DNA from: Mercenaria mercenaria
Taxonomy: Eukaryota; Mollusca; Bivalvia; Venerida; Veneridae
DNA: 64,000 bases
NCBI RefSeq assembly: GCF_021730395.1
Contig: NC_069362.1
Coordinates: forward strand, 45,154,501 to 45,218,500
Reading direction: 5' to 3'
The notes under the pieces were generated by a model, which saw only the letters and a program-made list of their open reading frames with translations, was not told the origin of the DNA and searched no databases. Each line of letters begins with the position of its first letter. Position 1 is the first letter of the stretch. The position numbers were made by a program, and so were the translations under genes. Positions 13,601-25,065 of this stretch are shown in pieces.

Positions 13601-16600
13601 GTCACGATATCCAAGTGAGCATAAAAACAACGTTTCCTTCTTTCCAAATTGCGATTTTGCTTTTTGTTTCTCACAGGAAGAATACATGAAATCGCTATTA
13701 CCAAAAATATTAAGATCCTACAATTACCCTCGGAGATCTGTAGGTGGCTTATATCTGGGTATTCTGCAACAAATCAGCACTTTCATGGATTAGAGGGATC
13801 AAACAGTAATTCAAATGATATATTCTAAAGAATAACCTTGGCACACAGTATCTATACAAATCTCCGTTTGAACATAAAGTCCTTGGCAATCTGTGCTTTT
13901 GTCGTCAGGTCTGTTGCATTCACGATACCTGGTGTAAATACCATTCCCACATGTTGAACTGCACTCTGTCCATGTACCCCATGTCAGCCATGTGCCTGCA
14001 AAAAGATAAAAATAATTCCTTCATATGCCCCTTTTAGACAGTGCTTTACATAAAAGTGATGCGCAAAGAATATTATCCATGTAGTAGTAGTTCAACCAAA
14101 TTTTGGAAAAAAAGAAGATAGTTTTGCTTGCAAACTATTCAGGTTTTGTTTTATATTCATAGTATTTCTGACTTACTGTCTTCAAAAGGCCGACCTTTTT
14201 TCAACAAAAAATGTCAAGGCTCTTAAATAAAACCGGCATGGAAATTTGATATTTGATTCTCTTAGGATGACGGCTAATGTAATTGTTTCCGATATGTTAA
14301 AACTAATTTGAATTATTTTGAGTGCAGTAAACTCAGACAATTAGGTAAAACAATATTAATATCAAGATGAAAGTTTTTGTCGTCAGTTGCCGAAGCACTG
14401 CATCCATCCACTTTTCCAATATTTGCTTTGTTTGTCACACCGACACAATATTTATTATATAGGAGCATTCAAATTTCATGGTATAGGAAGAACCAATATA
14501 CTTCTCTGGGCGCAATCCCCTAGTAGTCTTACAAATGACAAGATATTATAACATTATAACAAAAATAGGTACATGTTATTTGCAAATACATTTTTGTAAT
14601 ACGGGTTTTATTTCTTGCTTGAATAGAAAAGCAATAGAGCCTTATTTACTTTTTTCCAATGATGATAGAAAAGAAAATCTAAACATTCAAACATACACAA
14701 ATGTACTATTATTAGTAAGTTAATTTCTTTACCTAAAGATATGTTTATGTAAAATAAAAAATAAACTCTCACTCTGCATGGACTCTTAATCATCTGCGGG
14801 GATTTGAATATGTAAGCTATATAAATTCAAAGACAGAAGTCTCTCGGCTACGGTTGCCTATAACAGACTATTATAATTATAAAACTTGCTTATAAACGTC
14901 AGTGTAACAATTTGTACTCAGGTAAACATATCATAAGCCAAGGATGAATTGTAAAACATCCTGAAAAGTTAACTGACATAGTTTGAATACAAAGTCAATA
15001 TGCTCTGTTGCATTTTAGTGGCTAATATCAAAAGACACCGAGGCGCCGATAATATATTCAAATCGCAAACAATGTCTGTATTCTTTATTCCAAAGATCGT
15101 TCCATGAGAAAAAAAAAGAATTAAAGTTATTAGAGTTGTAATATATTCGCAGCCAGAGATGCGTTGAATAGATATTTGTCAGTATTTGATTTATGTTTAC
15201 CTTGACCATAATTCTATAACAATAAGACAAAGATCAAATAAAAATACATTTTAACTGCGCCATATTCTTACGTTATGTTTCAATCCTTTTAGATATTATT
15301 TAATTATCCCTGTTTTGCCAAAGTATGCGTTAAACTATGTCACAAACGTCTTTATCAATAAAAAGTCAATGGTGTGCCAATAATTTTCAGATTACTTCCT
15401 TGATCAAAATACAGTCCAATGTATCAAACTAATTGGGCTGCAAATTTTGAACAATTACTTATTATTCAATATCATCAACAACATTTGACTAAAACCCCAA
15501 CCGAGATTTAGCCTACAATTTATTTTCAATGACAGATGATACATAAGATCATATTAGAAAAGTCGGACACGAGACAAGGACTTTACAAAGTCAAAGACAA
15601 TTCAGTATGACTGGACAATACAAGGGTTTCCCATTTATAGATTGAATTTCAAGGAGCATGCCAACAGAGTTAAAAATAAAAACAGCAGTTGTTTTTGAAG
15701 TTATGACTATGACGCATAAAATGTATCAGCGCCAATACTATAGAATTTTCTGAATATCGAAATATCTATTCTGATAAGTTTGATTATCTGTTCTTTTTTT
15801 TCAAAATTTATTTTGTAAAATAGCAAACTTCTTTTTAATACTATATCAATTTGACAGCATGTTAACTAGCAAGCGATTTTGACAGCAACTGATTAGTGCT
15901 GCTGATGTCACTGCCTGTATTCACTCTGTGACATTTTTAGTTTTTAAAGATAACCTTATTGTTACTTTCACGACCCAATGCATTTACGATCAATTGTGAT
16001 TGTTTTTATGGTTTTAAAGGCAAAGCTAATTAAACAGTATATCCAACTTTTCTTGAATGTGTCGAAAAATGGGCAAAGAAAAATGTGGAGTTAAAACAGC
16101 TGTCAGCAGCTTTTTCGCCTTTTATCAAGATGTTAAGCAAAATAAAAGCACTCCCCTTTGAAACAGAATAACTAGCTTCTCATTTAACCGATTTAAAACC
16201 AATTTTTAGTATCACCTTGAGTGGAACTGGATGTTGTTGTAGATACTGACGATGAAGAGGTATCTACGGACTCTACTGACGTCGCTTCAATTGGTTCAGT
16301 TATCTTCGTAGTGTCGGTATCTGCTTTCGATGTGGTCATTTGTGTTGTGGTCTCTTCTGGCATTGACAGAGGTGAAGCTGTAGTTTTTCCATTATTTTCT
16401 AAAGAAAACAATATATATATACGGATAACAAACCAGTGAAATATATTGTTTCAAAGATTTCGTATATTTTCGATATAGCTAATTGATATATTCCCTAAAA
16501 TAATTCTAAATCGGGGTTTGGGTTTGAAAAATTATGGCGGTAAGCATGTATATACATCAACCTGCTTTTAATCTTTAATGTATAATACTAAAACTTGGAA

Positions 16601-19600
16601 CAATTACTTCTTATTCAATATCATCATCATCATTTGATTAAGACCCAAACTGAGATTTAGCTTACAATTTATTTTCATTGACAGGTGGTACAAAAGATCG
16701 TATTAGAAAAATCGGACTCAAGACAAGGATTTTGCGAAGTCAAAGACAGTAAGCAACAATACATTATGATTTGCTAATACATGGGTTTCTTATTCCTAGA
16801 CTAAATTTCAAGGAGCATGCCACCAGAGTTAAAAATGAAAACAGCAATTGTATTTGAAGTTTTGAATATGACGCATAAAATGTATCAGCGCCAAAGCCTT
16901 ACAGTTTTGTAAATGTCGAATTTTCTATCTTCATTAGTTTGAATATCTGGTTATGCAAACTTTTTTATGTAAAAACAGCAAACGCCTTTTTAATAGTATA
17001 TCAATTTCGCGGCACGATACAAGCGGGTTTTACAGTAATTAAGCAGTTGACTTTGAGACATTTACCGTACATTGAAAACTGTGACCTATTTCAAAGTTGT
17101 CTCGTACGCTTCAGGACGCACATACCGCCAAAAAGAAATGAATCTTTCCTAATATGGCATACCTATATGACTTAAAGACCATTACTCTTCATGCCTTCTG
17201 GTGTTTATAAAATATTAAATTCACTGTAATACAATCAAACGACAGGAAGATGTTACAGTAAACCTTAGTTTTAGAGTTGCAAAACATAATGTACTTGTAG
17301 ATGCTTGACAGTGCATCTTACCAATGCTACTTAATGAATGTGTAAATGCAATTATGGGGAGCCTTTGATAGCTGAAAAACGCAACATTTATGCCACAAAA
17401 ATACTAGCCCTTCATCTAAAATTATGCGCTTCTATTTTCGCTGATCATTACTGAACCCATAAGTCCACAATATCTCCCCTGAAAAATTCCTCGATACAAG
17501 TCTGACAACTAACTGATAAGTTAATAATTTACGTTATATCCAATTTCCGTTTGAGGGATATTCTATCCCTTGTAGAAAACAAAAATTTATAGGTGCTGCC
17601 GATGCATTCTGTGACCTTTTTAGTTTAAGATAACCCTATTGTAACTGTCAATGCATTTCGATCAATTGTGATTGTTTTTATCACTTTTTTAAAGACAAAG
17701 ATGATTAAACAGTGTATCCAACTTTCATTGAAACGTGTTAAAAAATAAAAATCTTGCCATTTTTGTGGTTGTGTTTTCACATCGCATTTTAGTACAAAGA
17801 CAGTGTTGCTCATATAATGTAAGATAATTGACTTAGTACTGATAACACAGTATCACCTTTCAGATTATTTAGTATTCAATTATAGAAAGAATTAAGAATT
17901 TTTAAAAATATTTTTTAACTTCTAGCAGATATACATGTAATCAATTTTGTCAGGTTCGCGCCATTTTCGTCCGAACAGGTGTTGTATTCAATCGGTCTTA
18001 ACATAAAATTTAGCCTGGTGACCCATACATTTTTAGCTATTTTTACGCTCACAATACAATTATTTATACACAAGAAAAACAGCCAAAAATTCTATGAAAC
18101 AGTTTTTCCAAAATTTAAAAAAATATTCTTCACTAAGGGTATTTTTCATTGTTAAAAGTTCACAAAAGGGAATATGAAACAAGATTTTTTTTTTCATTTG
18201 TACCCATTATTGTAAGGATATAGCATTACCAATATGACTATGATATCAAATAAGTATATAATAAAATCTGTAAAAAGAATAAACCTTATTGTGCTGTCTT
18301 AATGTATATTTTGGTTGGTATTTATAAAAATGCAGAAAATTATGAAAATGTTGAAAAATCGCTGGCAGTTTCAGCAACAGTGGGTGTGTTCAAAACAATT
18401 TTTCACAAAAACAAGCCTGGTGACCCATTGTTTTCATTTGTTCATTGTTTTCAGCATAAATTTTCCTTTCATATATGTGAATTTGAAAAAATTCTATGAA
18501 AGGAAAAAAACTATAGGAATTCTCTTTAAGACATGTCACTGTTTCTATGTAGTCCTTCTTTAATGTTAAAAACCAAGGTAATTAGGCTACCTCATAGACA
18601 TTTTATTTTGTAGTACGTAGGTATAAGAATTGATTTTCCTTACTTAGATTTTTGTAATTTGTTTTAGGTCTTAGCAGTTTAAAAGTTTAAACCGTCACTC
18701 CCTTTCCTTAAATACTTGTTAGTCTCCTGCTTGAATGACTGAGGAAGATACTTTCCCAATTATTCCCATTAGAAGGTTTTTGTTGAAATCAGTAACACGA
18801 GACGGGTTTCATTACATTATAATTTGTGTTACAAAAAAGCAATAACTGCTGTTTAATCTATGCACCATTTATCCTGACAGACTTTACATTGTAACAGAAA
18901 GCAATAAAGTACATGTTTATCCTTTCAAATACTGCATTATTTACGAGTTGTCTACAAAATAAAACGAATGTACTGTTAATTTTAATGATATATACTGAAT
19001 ACAATAAATAAACACAAAAGAAGAAATAGCAATATATACTGCTTAAAATCCATCTTGTCTGGTTCAATTCTCATACAAAACATTATACTTTTCTTAGTTT
19101 TTTACAGATTATTTCATTTTAATTAAATCAATTGCACTCATCAGTTTATGACATAAGTGAAAAATTACAAATTTAATAAAAAAAAAACGGTTAGTATTTT
19201 CTAGATTGACTGCACCTGTAAAACATTCTAGCGTTTCAGATACTTTTTCTTATTTCATTCAAACCCCTGATTGAGCTAAGAATATCAAGCGTTTCAACAT
19301 AAACTTTTAAAGCAAATGTTTTAGATAGCAGTTTCACGAGTGCGAGTATGTGGACTTGTAGGACATTATTGAAACGAACGGTATCTCTCAGTGGTGCATC
19401 GAAAATAAAATCAATAAGGACAAGAAATCTGTCAATAAGAGTCAATACAAAACTCTAAACCATTTTTTATACATGATTTATTTTAGGTCGATTGTGACGG
19501 AAGTTCTACAACTTATATTAATCCCTCTCGACACCTCATTCGTGATGGGATCCATTGCCACAAGTGTATGAGAGAAGAGGCCAGTTTCCCTTTAAATGCT

Positions 19601-22316
19601 GAGCGCCATGCAAGGAAGCTACTGGTACCATTTTTCACGTCTTTGGTATGACGCGGCCTGGGATCGAAGCCACGACCTCCGGCACTCGAAGCCGACGCTC
19701 TACCTCTAGGCTATTGAGACGGTTAATTCCCTCATGAAAAAGTATGTTTGAATCGGTTTGAATTTTTCGGAATTTGTCAGATTCATACTGAATATTTCTG
19801 CCCAAAAATCTTCTATATGATTATTTCTGAATTAGGCGTTTTAGGAACTGAACATTTCTGAATATCTGATGAATATTCAGAATGAGATATTAACTTTTCA
19901 GTCGTCTGAAAGTGTATGAATAAGAAAGTATGAATTATTCAGATGCCTTTTCATTTGAATTATTCTAAATGCCAGTAAACTGAATTTTTCAGTCATGTGA
20001 GTTTGTCAGAACATTTCTGAATATTTTCTGAATATTTCTGAATGAGATATTAACTATTCAGATGTCTTAAAGTATATAATTGAAAACGATGAATTATTCA
20101 GATAAGTTTTTATATCTGAATTATTCTGAGTGCCAATAGACTTAATTTTTCAGTCATGTGAGTTTGTCAGAATTTCAGACATAGTTTTAAAAACAAATTA
20201 AAAGACCAAAATGAAACAATAAAGTTAACTGGTTTTATCAATACATATTTAAATTGACGTTTGGCCTCAGTGACATTACAATGGATATTGTTTGTTAATA
20301 GGTTAGGCATTGTGGCAGACTTTGGACACTTTCCACAGCGAAATATGGATCACGATTTTATAATGATTAAATATGTTAAAACATGTTGGAACATATTTTT
20401 GTATTCATAATCCTGTTAGCTAATCATGTTTTATGAACATGTTCAACCATAAAACATCAGTATGCCATAATCTTTTTTTTTTTCTGCCAAAAATGTTTTT
20501 AGCCTTAAACCAGTCTGATGCAGTGTTCAGATACAGCAAGCAATCAGAAAATGGCAAACTGTTCAAACATGTTAAACCATGATTACACAATCAATAATTT
20601 CTCTAAAAAATGCTTTCCTATGTTTTAAACCCAGAGCTGAAGCAAAATAAAGCACTCAAAAGGGGCAGAGGGAGTTTTAATGCAATAAAAATAACAAGGA
20701 ATAGAATAAATTTAAACATGTTCAAACATGGTAGTCCAAGGCGCTAAAAATGGCAACTGACCTTGTTCTGGTAAGAATTTCCTGTGTGACAATAACATTA
20801 ACACTGGATATAAATTTACTTTATAATTTACTGATAATTCAAAACCAGATACTGACAAAACTCTGGTTATACACTGGTAATACAATTATCTGTACAATTC
20901 AGACTTTAAGTAAGCCAAGATTGTAATTTTCACACTATGTTTTGGCGCAAATATTGTAGGTCTTTCTTTTTGTTCATAATCATTTGTAGCTGCAGTGTGT
21001 ATTTTTTTTTTCACATTGGATTTGCTGTAGAAAGGAATGATTTAGTGTAGTAGGTGCTTTTTAATCTGTATTTTGGTAGTAAATGTCAAGAGTTTTGTGA
21101 AGACACAATTGTCACCAGTTTTCATGATCTTAATATCACATTATAAATTAAAACTTTACTTTTATTCGCCTGAGCTCTAGTGCTTTAGACCAGTTATATT
21201 GTGATCATTTGTTGTCTGTTGATAATCAGATATTTTTTGACCAGGTAGAAGATGACAGTACTCAAATCAACACAAATTATATCTGAACATTTCATCTGAA
21301 AGTATCTGAATTGGGGCTGAATCCCGGTAACAATATTTCTGAAAACTGGCTGAATTCATCTGAAAGTGTTCCATTTTAAGGCCAAATTCAGACATTGTTT
21401 CTGACCATATATTCAGACACTTTCATCCAAAATTCAGCTTAATTTCAGATCCAGTTTCAGACCAATTCAGACATTATTTTCATGAGGGAAACCATTTCGT
21501 TAGGAAAAAATATCAAAGTTTAACACACTCACAAGTTTGAGCTTTCATTGAGCTGTTTATGAAATAAGGACATTTCAAAAAAATGTTTCATCTTTCAATA
21601 TTTCAAAGATATCTTTATGACTAATGAACTAGTTTAAATTTCTGAAAGTTTTCCTCTACCATTACTTGCAAGTTAAGTATCCTTTACGCTAGATTCATGA
21701 CGTTTGTGTATTATGCGTATTTTCTTATGTCCTATATTGATTGCGCATAAGTTCTTGCTTTCTTAATTTTACCAATATCTTACAAATATTATCATACTAT
21801 TTATCAAATATCGACGTCATATATGTATACCTTGTTAACAAAAATTTGACGCCGACCTTGGACGATAAGCTTTAACAAGGACAAAAAAGAAACAAAATAC
21901 TTACGGCAATTGTTGTTGTCCTTCTTATCTTTCCCATTTGAACATACAGCTAAGGCAACGATGAGACCTATAATCGTGCAAATACTAACAACTATAAATG
22001 TAACCATACTAATCTTCTTCAAATTTGGTCTAACAGATTTCTTTATTCCAACAAGTGGCGTAGCACTGCTAACTGTAGAACATGTATGTATAGAATCACT
22101 CCTTTTGGTTTTGTAGTCGAGTCTGTCATAAGTCGGAGGAACATTTTGAAAAGTTCCTTCCGGTAAACTTTGAAACGATTGCTCTCTCACTAAAACGTCT
22201 CTCACAGAAATCGTATCAGTGCTCCGCTCACTTTCCGGTAAACTTTGAAATGATCTCTCCCTCACTAAAACATCACTCATAGAAATCATACCAATGCTTC
22301 GCTCCCTTTCAATCAT
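8600..22316 (-). CDS. Gene B: membrane-anchored CILP-like protein with two TSP1 repeats and an Ig domain (8 exons)
   Basis: Exons, in transcription order: 22316-21905, 16398-16216, 13995-13837, 13144-12980, 12313-12023, 11672-11564, 11346-11189, 10686-8600. They sum to 3564 bp, giving 1187 residues and a stop, with every junction in phase. Layout: cytoplasmic residues 1-101, transmembrane about 102-125, Thr/Ser-rich linker to about 198, TSP1 about 199-251, TSP1 about 252-306, Cys-rich plus carboxypeptidase-regulatory-like module about 307-403, Ig about 404-492, CILP region 493-1187. With no signal peptide and a basic cytoplasmic flank, a type II topology is inferred. The furin-type site of A and C is absent. 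The start ATG at 22316 was chosen because its MIE context is kept in the relic copy at 30896; an in-frame ATG 36 codons upstream is the alternative. CILP homology is firm; the function in bivalves is unknown. Confidence 0.88.
10687..11188 (-). other. Intron 7 of gene B
   Basis: It holds a tRNA-related SINE remnant (about 10782-10994) and nothing else recognisable. Confidence 0.6.
10782..10994 (+). mobile_element. Decayed tRNA-related SINE
   Basis: Starts with an A-box-like TGGCCCAGTGG and TTAGGGT. Later it has ATGAGGAAGCC and TTCCTACACCGTCAAAAG, a combination I recall from bivalve SINEs related to the RUDI/V-SINE type. The family name is from memory. It lies in the last intron of gene B. Confidence 0.5.
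11189..11346 (-). CDS. Gene B exon 7: Ig domain second half
   Basis: 158 bp, phase 2-1. It contains LTTSDSGVYRCRANSDAGG, the C-terminal Ig motif with the second Cys. Donor GTATAA. Confidence 0.84.
11564..11672 (-). CDS. Gene B exon 6: Ig domain first half
   Basis: 109 bp, phase 1-2, GTACGT donor. It contains GENVTLCCSAEG and ends in YYEW across the junction. Confidence 0.82.
12023..12313 (-). CDS. Gene B exon 5: Cys-rich segment and carboxypeptidase-regulatory-like domain
   Basis: A 291-bp phase 1-1 exon. It starts DCSKVCFEGD, followed by a CxxCxC cluster, then a beta-sandwich-type stretch with the ISNATVFVDS, DFGSFS and VEKPGY motifs typical of carboxypeptidase-regulatory/CnaB-like domains, which also occur between TSP1 and Ig in known CILPs. 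Donor GTATTA is weak. Confidence 0.78.
12720..12915. repeat. TCGCGAAA-bearing MITE-like fragment
   Basis: The TCGCGAAA-type core occurs three times, in both orientations, in intron 4 of gene B (near 12748, 12790 and 12900). Such motifs end short inverted-repeat elements in bivalves, but clear terminal repeats are not visible here. Confidence 0.3.
12980..13144 (-). CDS. Gene B exon 4: second thrombospondin type 1 repeat
   Basis: A 165-bp exon reading YGNWATWSSWDTCDATCEGG, with further Cys and a KWECPG end. Donor GTAAAG. Same length and phases as the exon at 41422-41586 in gene C. Confidence 0.87.
13837..13995 (-). CDS. Gene B exon 3: first thrombospondin type 1 repeat
   Basis: A 159-bp phase 1-1 exon that reads WLTWGTWTEC, then SSTCGNG and an RYREC segment, ending CIDTVC: six Cys and the WxxW-type Trp ladder of TSP1. 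Acceptor TTTTTGCAG, donor GTTATT. Gene C has an exon of identical length. Confidence 0.85.
15305..16085. repeat. Duplicated block, copy 1 (intron 2 of gene B)
   Basis: Shares long runs with 16590-17760 (for example ATGACGCATAAAATGTATC and CAAGGAGCATGCCA) and more weakly with 26930-27410 (TGCAAATTTTGAACAAT). It sits on one side of the Thr/Ser exon and copy 2 on the other. No ORF or transposon end is seen, so it may be either a segmental duplication or an unnamed repeat. Confidence 0.65.
16216..16398 (-). CDS. Gene B exon 2: Thr/Ser-rich extracellular linker
   Basis: A 183-bp phase 1-1 exon between acceptor TTCTTTAG and donor GTGATA. It encodes a low-complexity mucin-like stalk (SSSSVSTTTSSST and similar) just outside the membrane, probably O-glycosylated. 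The counterpart in gene C is only 57 bp, so stalk length differs about threefold. Confidence 0.75.
16590..17760. repeat. Duplicated block, copy 2 (intron 1 of gene B), with internal insertion
   Basis: Matches copy 1 from 16590 to about 17010 and again from about 17595 to 17740 (CGATCAATTGTGATTG). The intervening roughly 0.55 kb has no match in copy 1 and is probably an insertion. Confidence 0.6.
17930..18545. repeat. Degenerate direct repeat with GCCTGGTGACCCAT motif
   Basis: AGCCTGGTGACCCAT occurs at about 18013 and 18414, each followed about 70-80 bp later by AAATTCTATGAAA. This is a roughly 0.4-kb spaced direct repeat, probably fragments of one dispersed element in intron 1 of gene B. Confidence 0.4.
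19486..19734 (-). mobile_element. tRNA-derived SINE
   Basis: On the minus strand the head shows an A box (TAGCCTAGAGG), GTAGAGCGTCGGC and a B box (GCTTCGATCC), followed by a conserved body with GGTACCAGTAGCTTCC. That body resembles central domains of bivalve SINEs I recall. It is a different family from the copies at 30485 and 49292. The head abuts the TIR element that begins at 19737. Confidence 0.7.
19737..21490. mobile_element. Non-autonomous DNA transposon with long terminal inverted repeats
   Basis: Left end TTCCCTCATGAAAA and right end TTTTCATGAGGGAA are exact inverses, and similarity continues inward for at least 36 bp (TGAATCGG against TGAATTGG). The subterminal parts are built from CTGAAT/ATTCAG-type words, and the left arm has a direct duplication of about 162 bp (near 19878 and 20040). 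There is no transposase ORF. A clear target duplication is not visible. It lies in intron 1 of gene B. Confidence 0.7.
21905..22316 (-). CDS. Gene B exon 1: cytoplasmic tail and transmembrane anchor
   Basis: 137 codons plus one base, ending at a perfect GTAAGT donor. The tail contains two tandem 25-residue-scale repeats, each ending VLVRE(R/Q)SFQSLPE. Next comes a PPTY motif (residues 60-63) overlapping YDRL, then the basic stretch KKSVRPNLKK and a hydrophobic segment of about 24 residues. It has no TSP1, Ig or signal-peptide features. Confidence 0.8.
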
Positions 22317-23758
22317 GATTATTCCTTTTTCGTACGTAAACAGCAACACTGCTATGAGAATTATTGCCCGGTATTCATTTACCTTCCTTGTTTTATTTAA
22401 CTCGGACACCAATATATTAAACAATTAAGTATGATCAACGAATTAAACAAATAGTTCATTACAGCAAAATGATTTTATATGTTTATTCCACCTTCATACT
22501 TGTTAATGTAACAGACTGTTCAACTGTGTCACATAAAATTAAACAGATGAATAAGTGCATTATAAAAACTGATTGTTTCTTTGTTAACAGTTCAGTGCAC
22601 CTGTCTTTGATTTTATCTATAGATATATCATACATAGAACTTGCATAAGTTATATTCAGTCAAGGAATATAATGCAAGTTATTCTATAGCTAATTTTTTA
22701 GTGCCTAAACGGATAATTTCCATCTTAAGAATATAAAAAAGATTTAGATCTAACAGTTAATTAACTTCACCAAAGTGACTTGATGCAGGTGTTCAATACA
22801 AGGGAGAAAACTCCGATTTAAAACTTATGAAACATACAATAAACAGTTATCATTCTTTACAGATGAATAGGTATTAATTACGAACTTGCTGAATTAGTGA
22901 CACAGGTTAAAAAGTGCATCCATTAAACTTGACTCTCTTTATCCTTACTAGATATGATGCTGCAATAACTCTGTATTATAGCGATATCTCATGTAAAGTT
23001 GTCGATTGTGCCACTGTTGAACATAAAAGCAGCATCGCTTAAAGACGCACCACAAAACAACTGTATTCTTTTGTATTTCCATGATCATGGTAATTATACA
23101 TGCTTTGCATGAAGAAAATGAGAAATAACAAGAGCTATTTACAAATTGACAGTAGCATATATAAGGCCATGACAATGTGTTTAATGTCTTAAAATTTTAT
23201 TAAATTATTATAGCACTATGTATATAAATCAGTGTATTAAATTAAATTTCTATCAAATTTTGTTTCTTCAGTGTAAGACCGTCATTCATCTATATTCTAA
23301 AAACTATGCTGAAAAAAGATTGACTGAATAAATTTGCAGATCAATGGTGAAAATACATTTATTCAGGAAGGGCCTAAATTGTCCACCTGAAAACTTGTAC
23401 AGTATAGCTGTATATTACCTTATTTATGAGAATGATTTTCATTAAGTTTTTGTGGGTGAAAAAAGGATGTCACTAGGTCTTGGTGGTTCTTTAAAGTTTT
23501 AGAGCATCCGAGTCAAAGTGGACATAGAGAATATTGCAAGAGTTTCTTCCCTTATGTAATGTTGAATAATATTTCAAGCCTGTGCCGAGCATTACATCAT
23601 ATTTATTCAACGTTTTAGTTTATTCAGTGTGTTACTAATATCTTCTTTATCAACGAAATTTATTTTGTTTAATTCCTTACCTACTGCATACCAGATGAAA
23701 TCTATGAACGTTTCCTAGACTAATACAAACATTTGCATGATGCTTTTTAGGATCGTTA
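22317..23758. other. 5' flank of gene B, duplicated at 30.9-32.1 kb
   Basis: No gene is seen. Much of this flank has a diverged copy near 30897-32100: matching runs include ACAGTTCAGTGCA, TATGCTGCAATAACTCTGTATTA and TTAGAGCATCCG. It presumably carries the promoter of gene B, but I see no clear core promoter motif. Confidence 0.55.
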
Positions 23759-23963
23759 TATGAGCCGTGCCATGGGAAAACCAACATAGTGGTTTTGCGA
23801 CCAGCATGGATCCATGCTGTTCGCTTTTAAAGCCCTATTGAAATTGGAGAAACTGTTAGCGAACAGCATGGATCCTGACCAGACTGCGCGAATGCGCAGG
23901 CTGGTCTGGATCTATGCTGGTCGCAAACCCACTATGTTGGTTTTCTCATGGCGCGGCTCATAT
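23759..23963. mobile_element. MITE with ATGAGCCGYGCCATG ends
   Basis: Terminal inverted repeats start ATATGAGCCGTGCCATGGG on the left and end in its near-complement (CATGGCGCGGCTCATAT) on the right. An inner inverted pair (CATGCTGTTCGCT and AGCGAACAGCATG) makes the whole unit fold back. I recall this unit as widespread in bivalves. Confidence 0.7.
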
Positions 23964-24786
23964 TTTGTACGCTCACCATATGAGCGTCCAAAAGTAACTT
24001 TAATCCTTATATCTACATTTTACAGTAGCTTGCGACAGTAAAAAAATATGGTTTTGGTTTCTTTCGGTGATTATCAGAAAATTGTAATATACATAGTAGA
24101 CTATCGATCTTTTCAGTCTTTAGATAGAACAGTAAAAAGGACTCCATGTTAATCAGCAGTTCGCCTTCCGATAAAAATAGTTTCTGATTTAGTGTTAATC
24201 CACAGTCACTGCGACTCAATCTCCTACCCGTCTCTATTAAACTTTGATCTTTGTCGTGAAGATAGGTAGTTTGGCCTTTATTGAAAGTTCCTTTTGAAAT
24301 TTTGATTGCCGATTTTGAAAGGTTGTTTTCGAACTATGCCATTTTGTTCGTGTACCAGGTTTTTGTGAATTACGTCGAATCTTTCGAGCAGTTTCGGAAA
24401 GGTGTCTGCTGGCATCACTGCACAAATGTTGTTGAAACAAGTTCGGATATTTTGTTTCATACAAAAAAAATTGTGTTTAAATATTTCATTGACACCACGT
24501 CAAATATTTAGTAAAAGCAAATAGTATGCATGTAAATTGTATTTTTCGGCGTAATGTGTTTGAGCTTTAAGTTGCAAAATGTAAATATTTTTTTCAGTAA
24601 GGTAAATTATACAGAATGACGATATGGTCAAATGCGTTTACTTTTGGCGCGCGCTTATTCAAGTATGCCCTTGGTTTGAAGATTCTACAGATAACTGTAA
24701 ATGACGGTTTTCATTTAAAGAATACGACAGCTTATATTTTAACACAATGGGATTTGAAGATCTGAGGTAAATACAGGAAAAAGTAC

Positions 24787-25065
24787 GTGAAAGGTAAGGA
24801 GAGGGCACCCTCTTCTGTACCTTCCAAACAGAATGCGAAGAGGACACGTACAACCTTTGCACAGAGATTTATCGACCGAGTTTCAAATCCAATAGTAGCT
24901 AGTGCAACAGAAACAAACAACCTCCAGCCTTTGATAGTTGCGCAAATGTCTAGCAATCGAAAACGGTTAGTACTGATTATTGCTTTTACAATCAATTTAC
25001 AAACAATAATTTCAGTCTCCGTTGCTGTTACCTTTGTCTTCAGGAATAGGACTGCCAATACTTGA
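24787..25065 (+). CDS. Possible small single-pass membrane protein or exon (92 aa), unproven
   Basis: The open frame has a basic Ser/Thr-rich N-terminus (KGKERAPSSVPSKQNAKRTR) and one hydrophobic segment near its end (LVLIIAFTINLQ onward, about 24 residues). This gross layout resembles the anchor exons of genes B and C, but no sequence match is evident and no GT donor context is compelling. It may be chance. Confidence 0.2.
   Translation: MKGKERAPSSVPSKQNAKRTRTTFAQRFIDRVSNPIVASATETNNLQPLIVAQMSSNRKRLVLIIAFTINLQTIISVSVAVTFVFRNRTANT

Noticed and set aside
16221-16439. 72-residue plus-strand frame rich in Val, Asp and Ser
   Set aside because: It is the antisense shadow of the Thr/Ser stalk exon of gene B.
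22317-22424. Upstream in-frame ATG and hydrophobic stretch as the true start of gene B
   Set aside because: It would add a second hydrophobic segment not seen in gene C, and the MIE start at 22316 is the one matched in the relic; kept only as an alternative.
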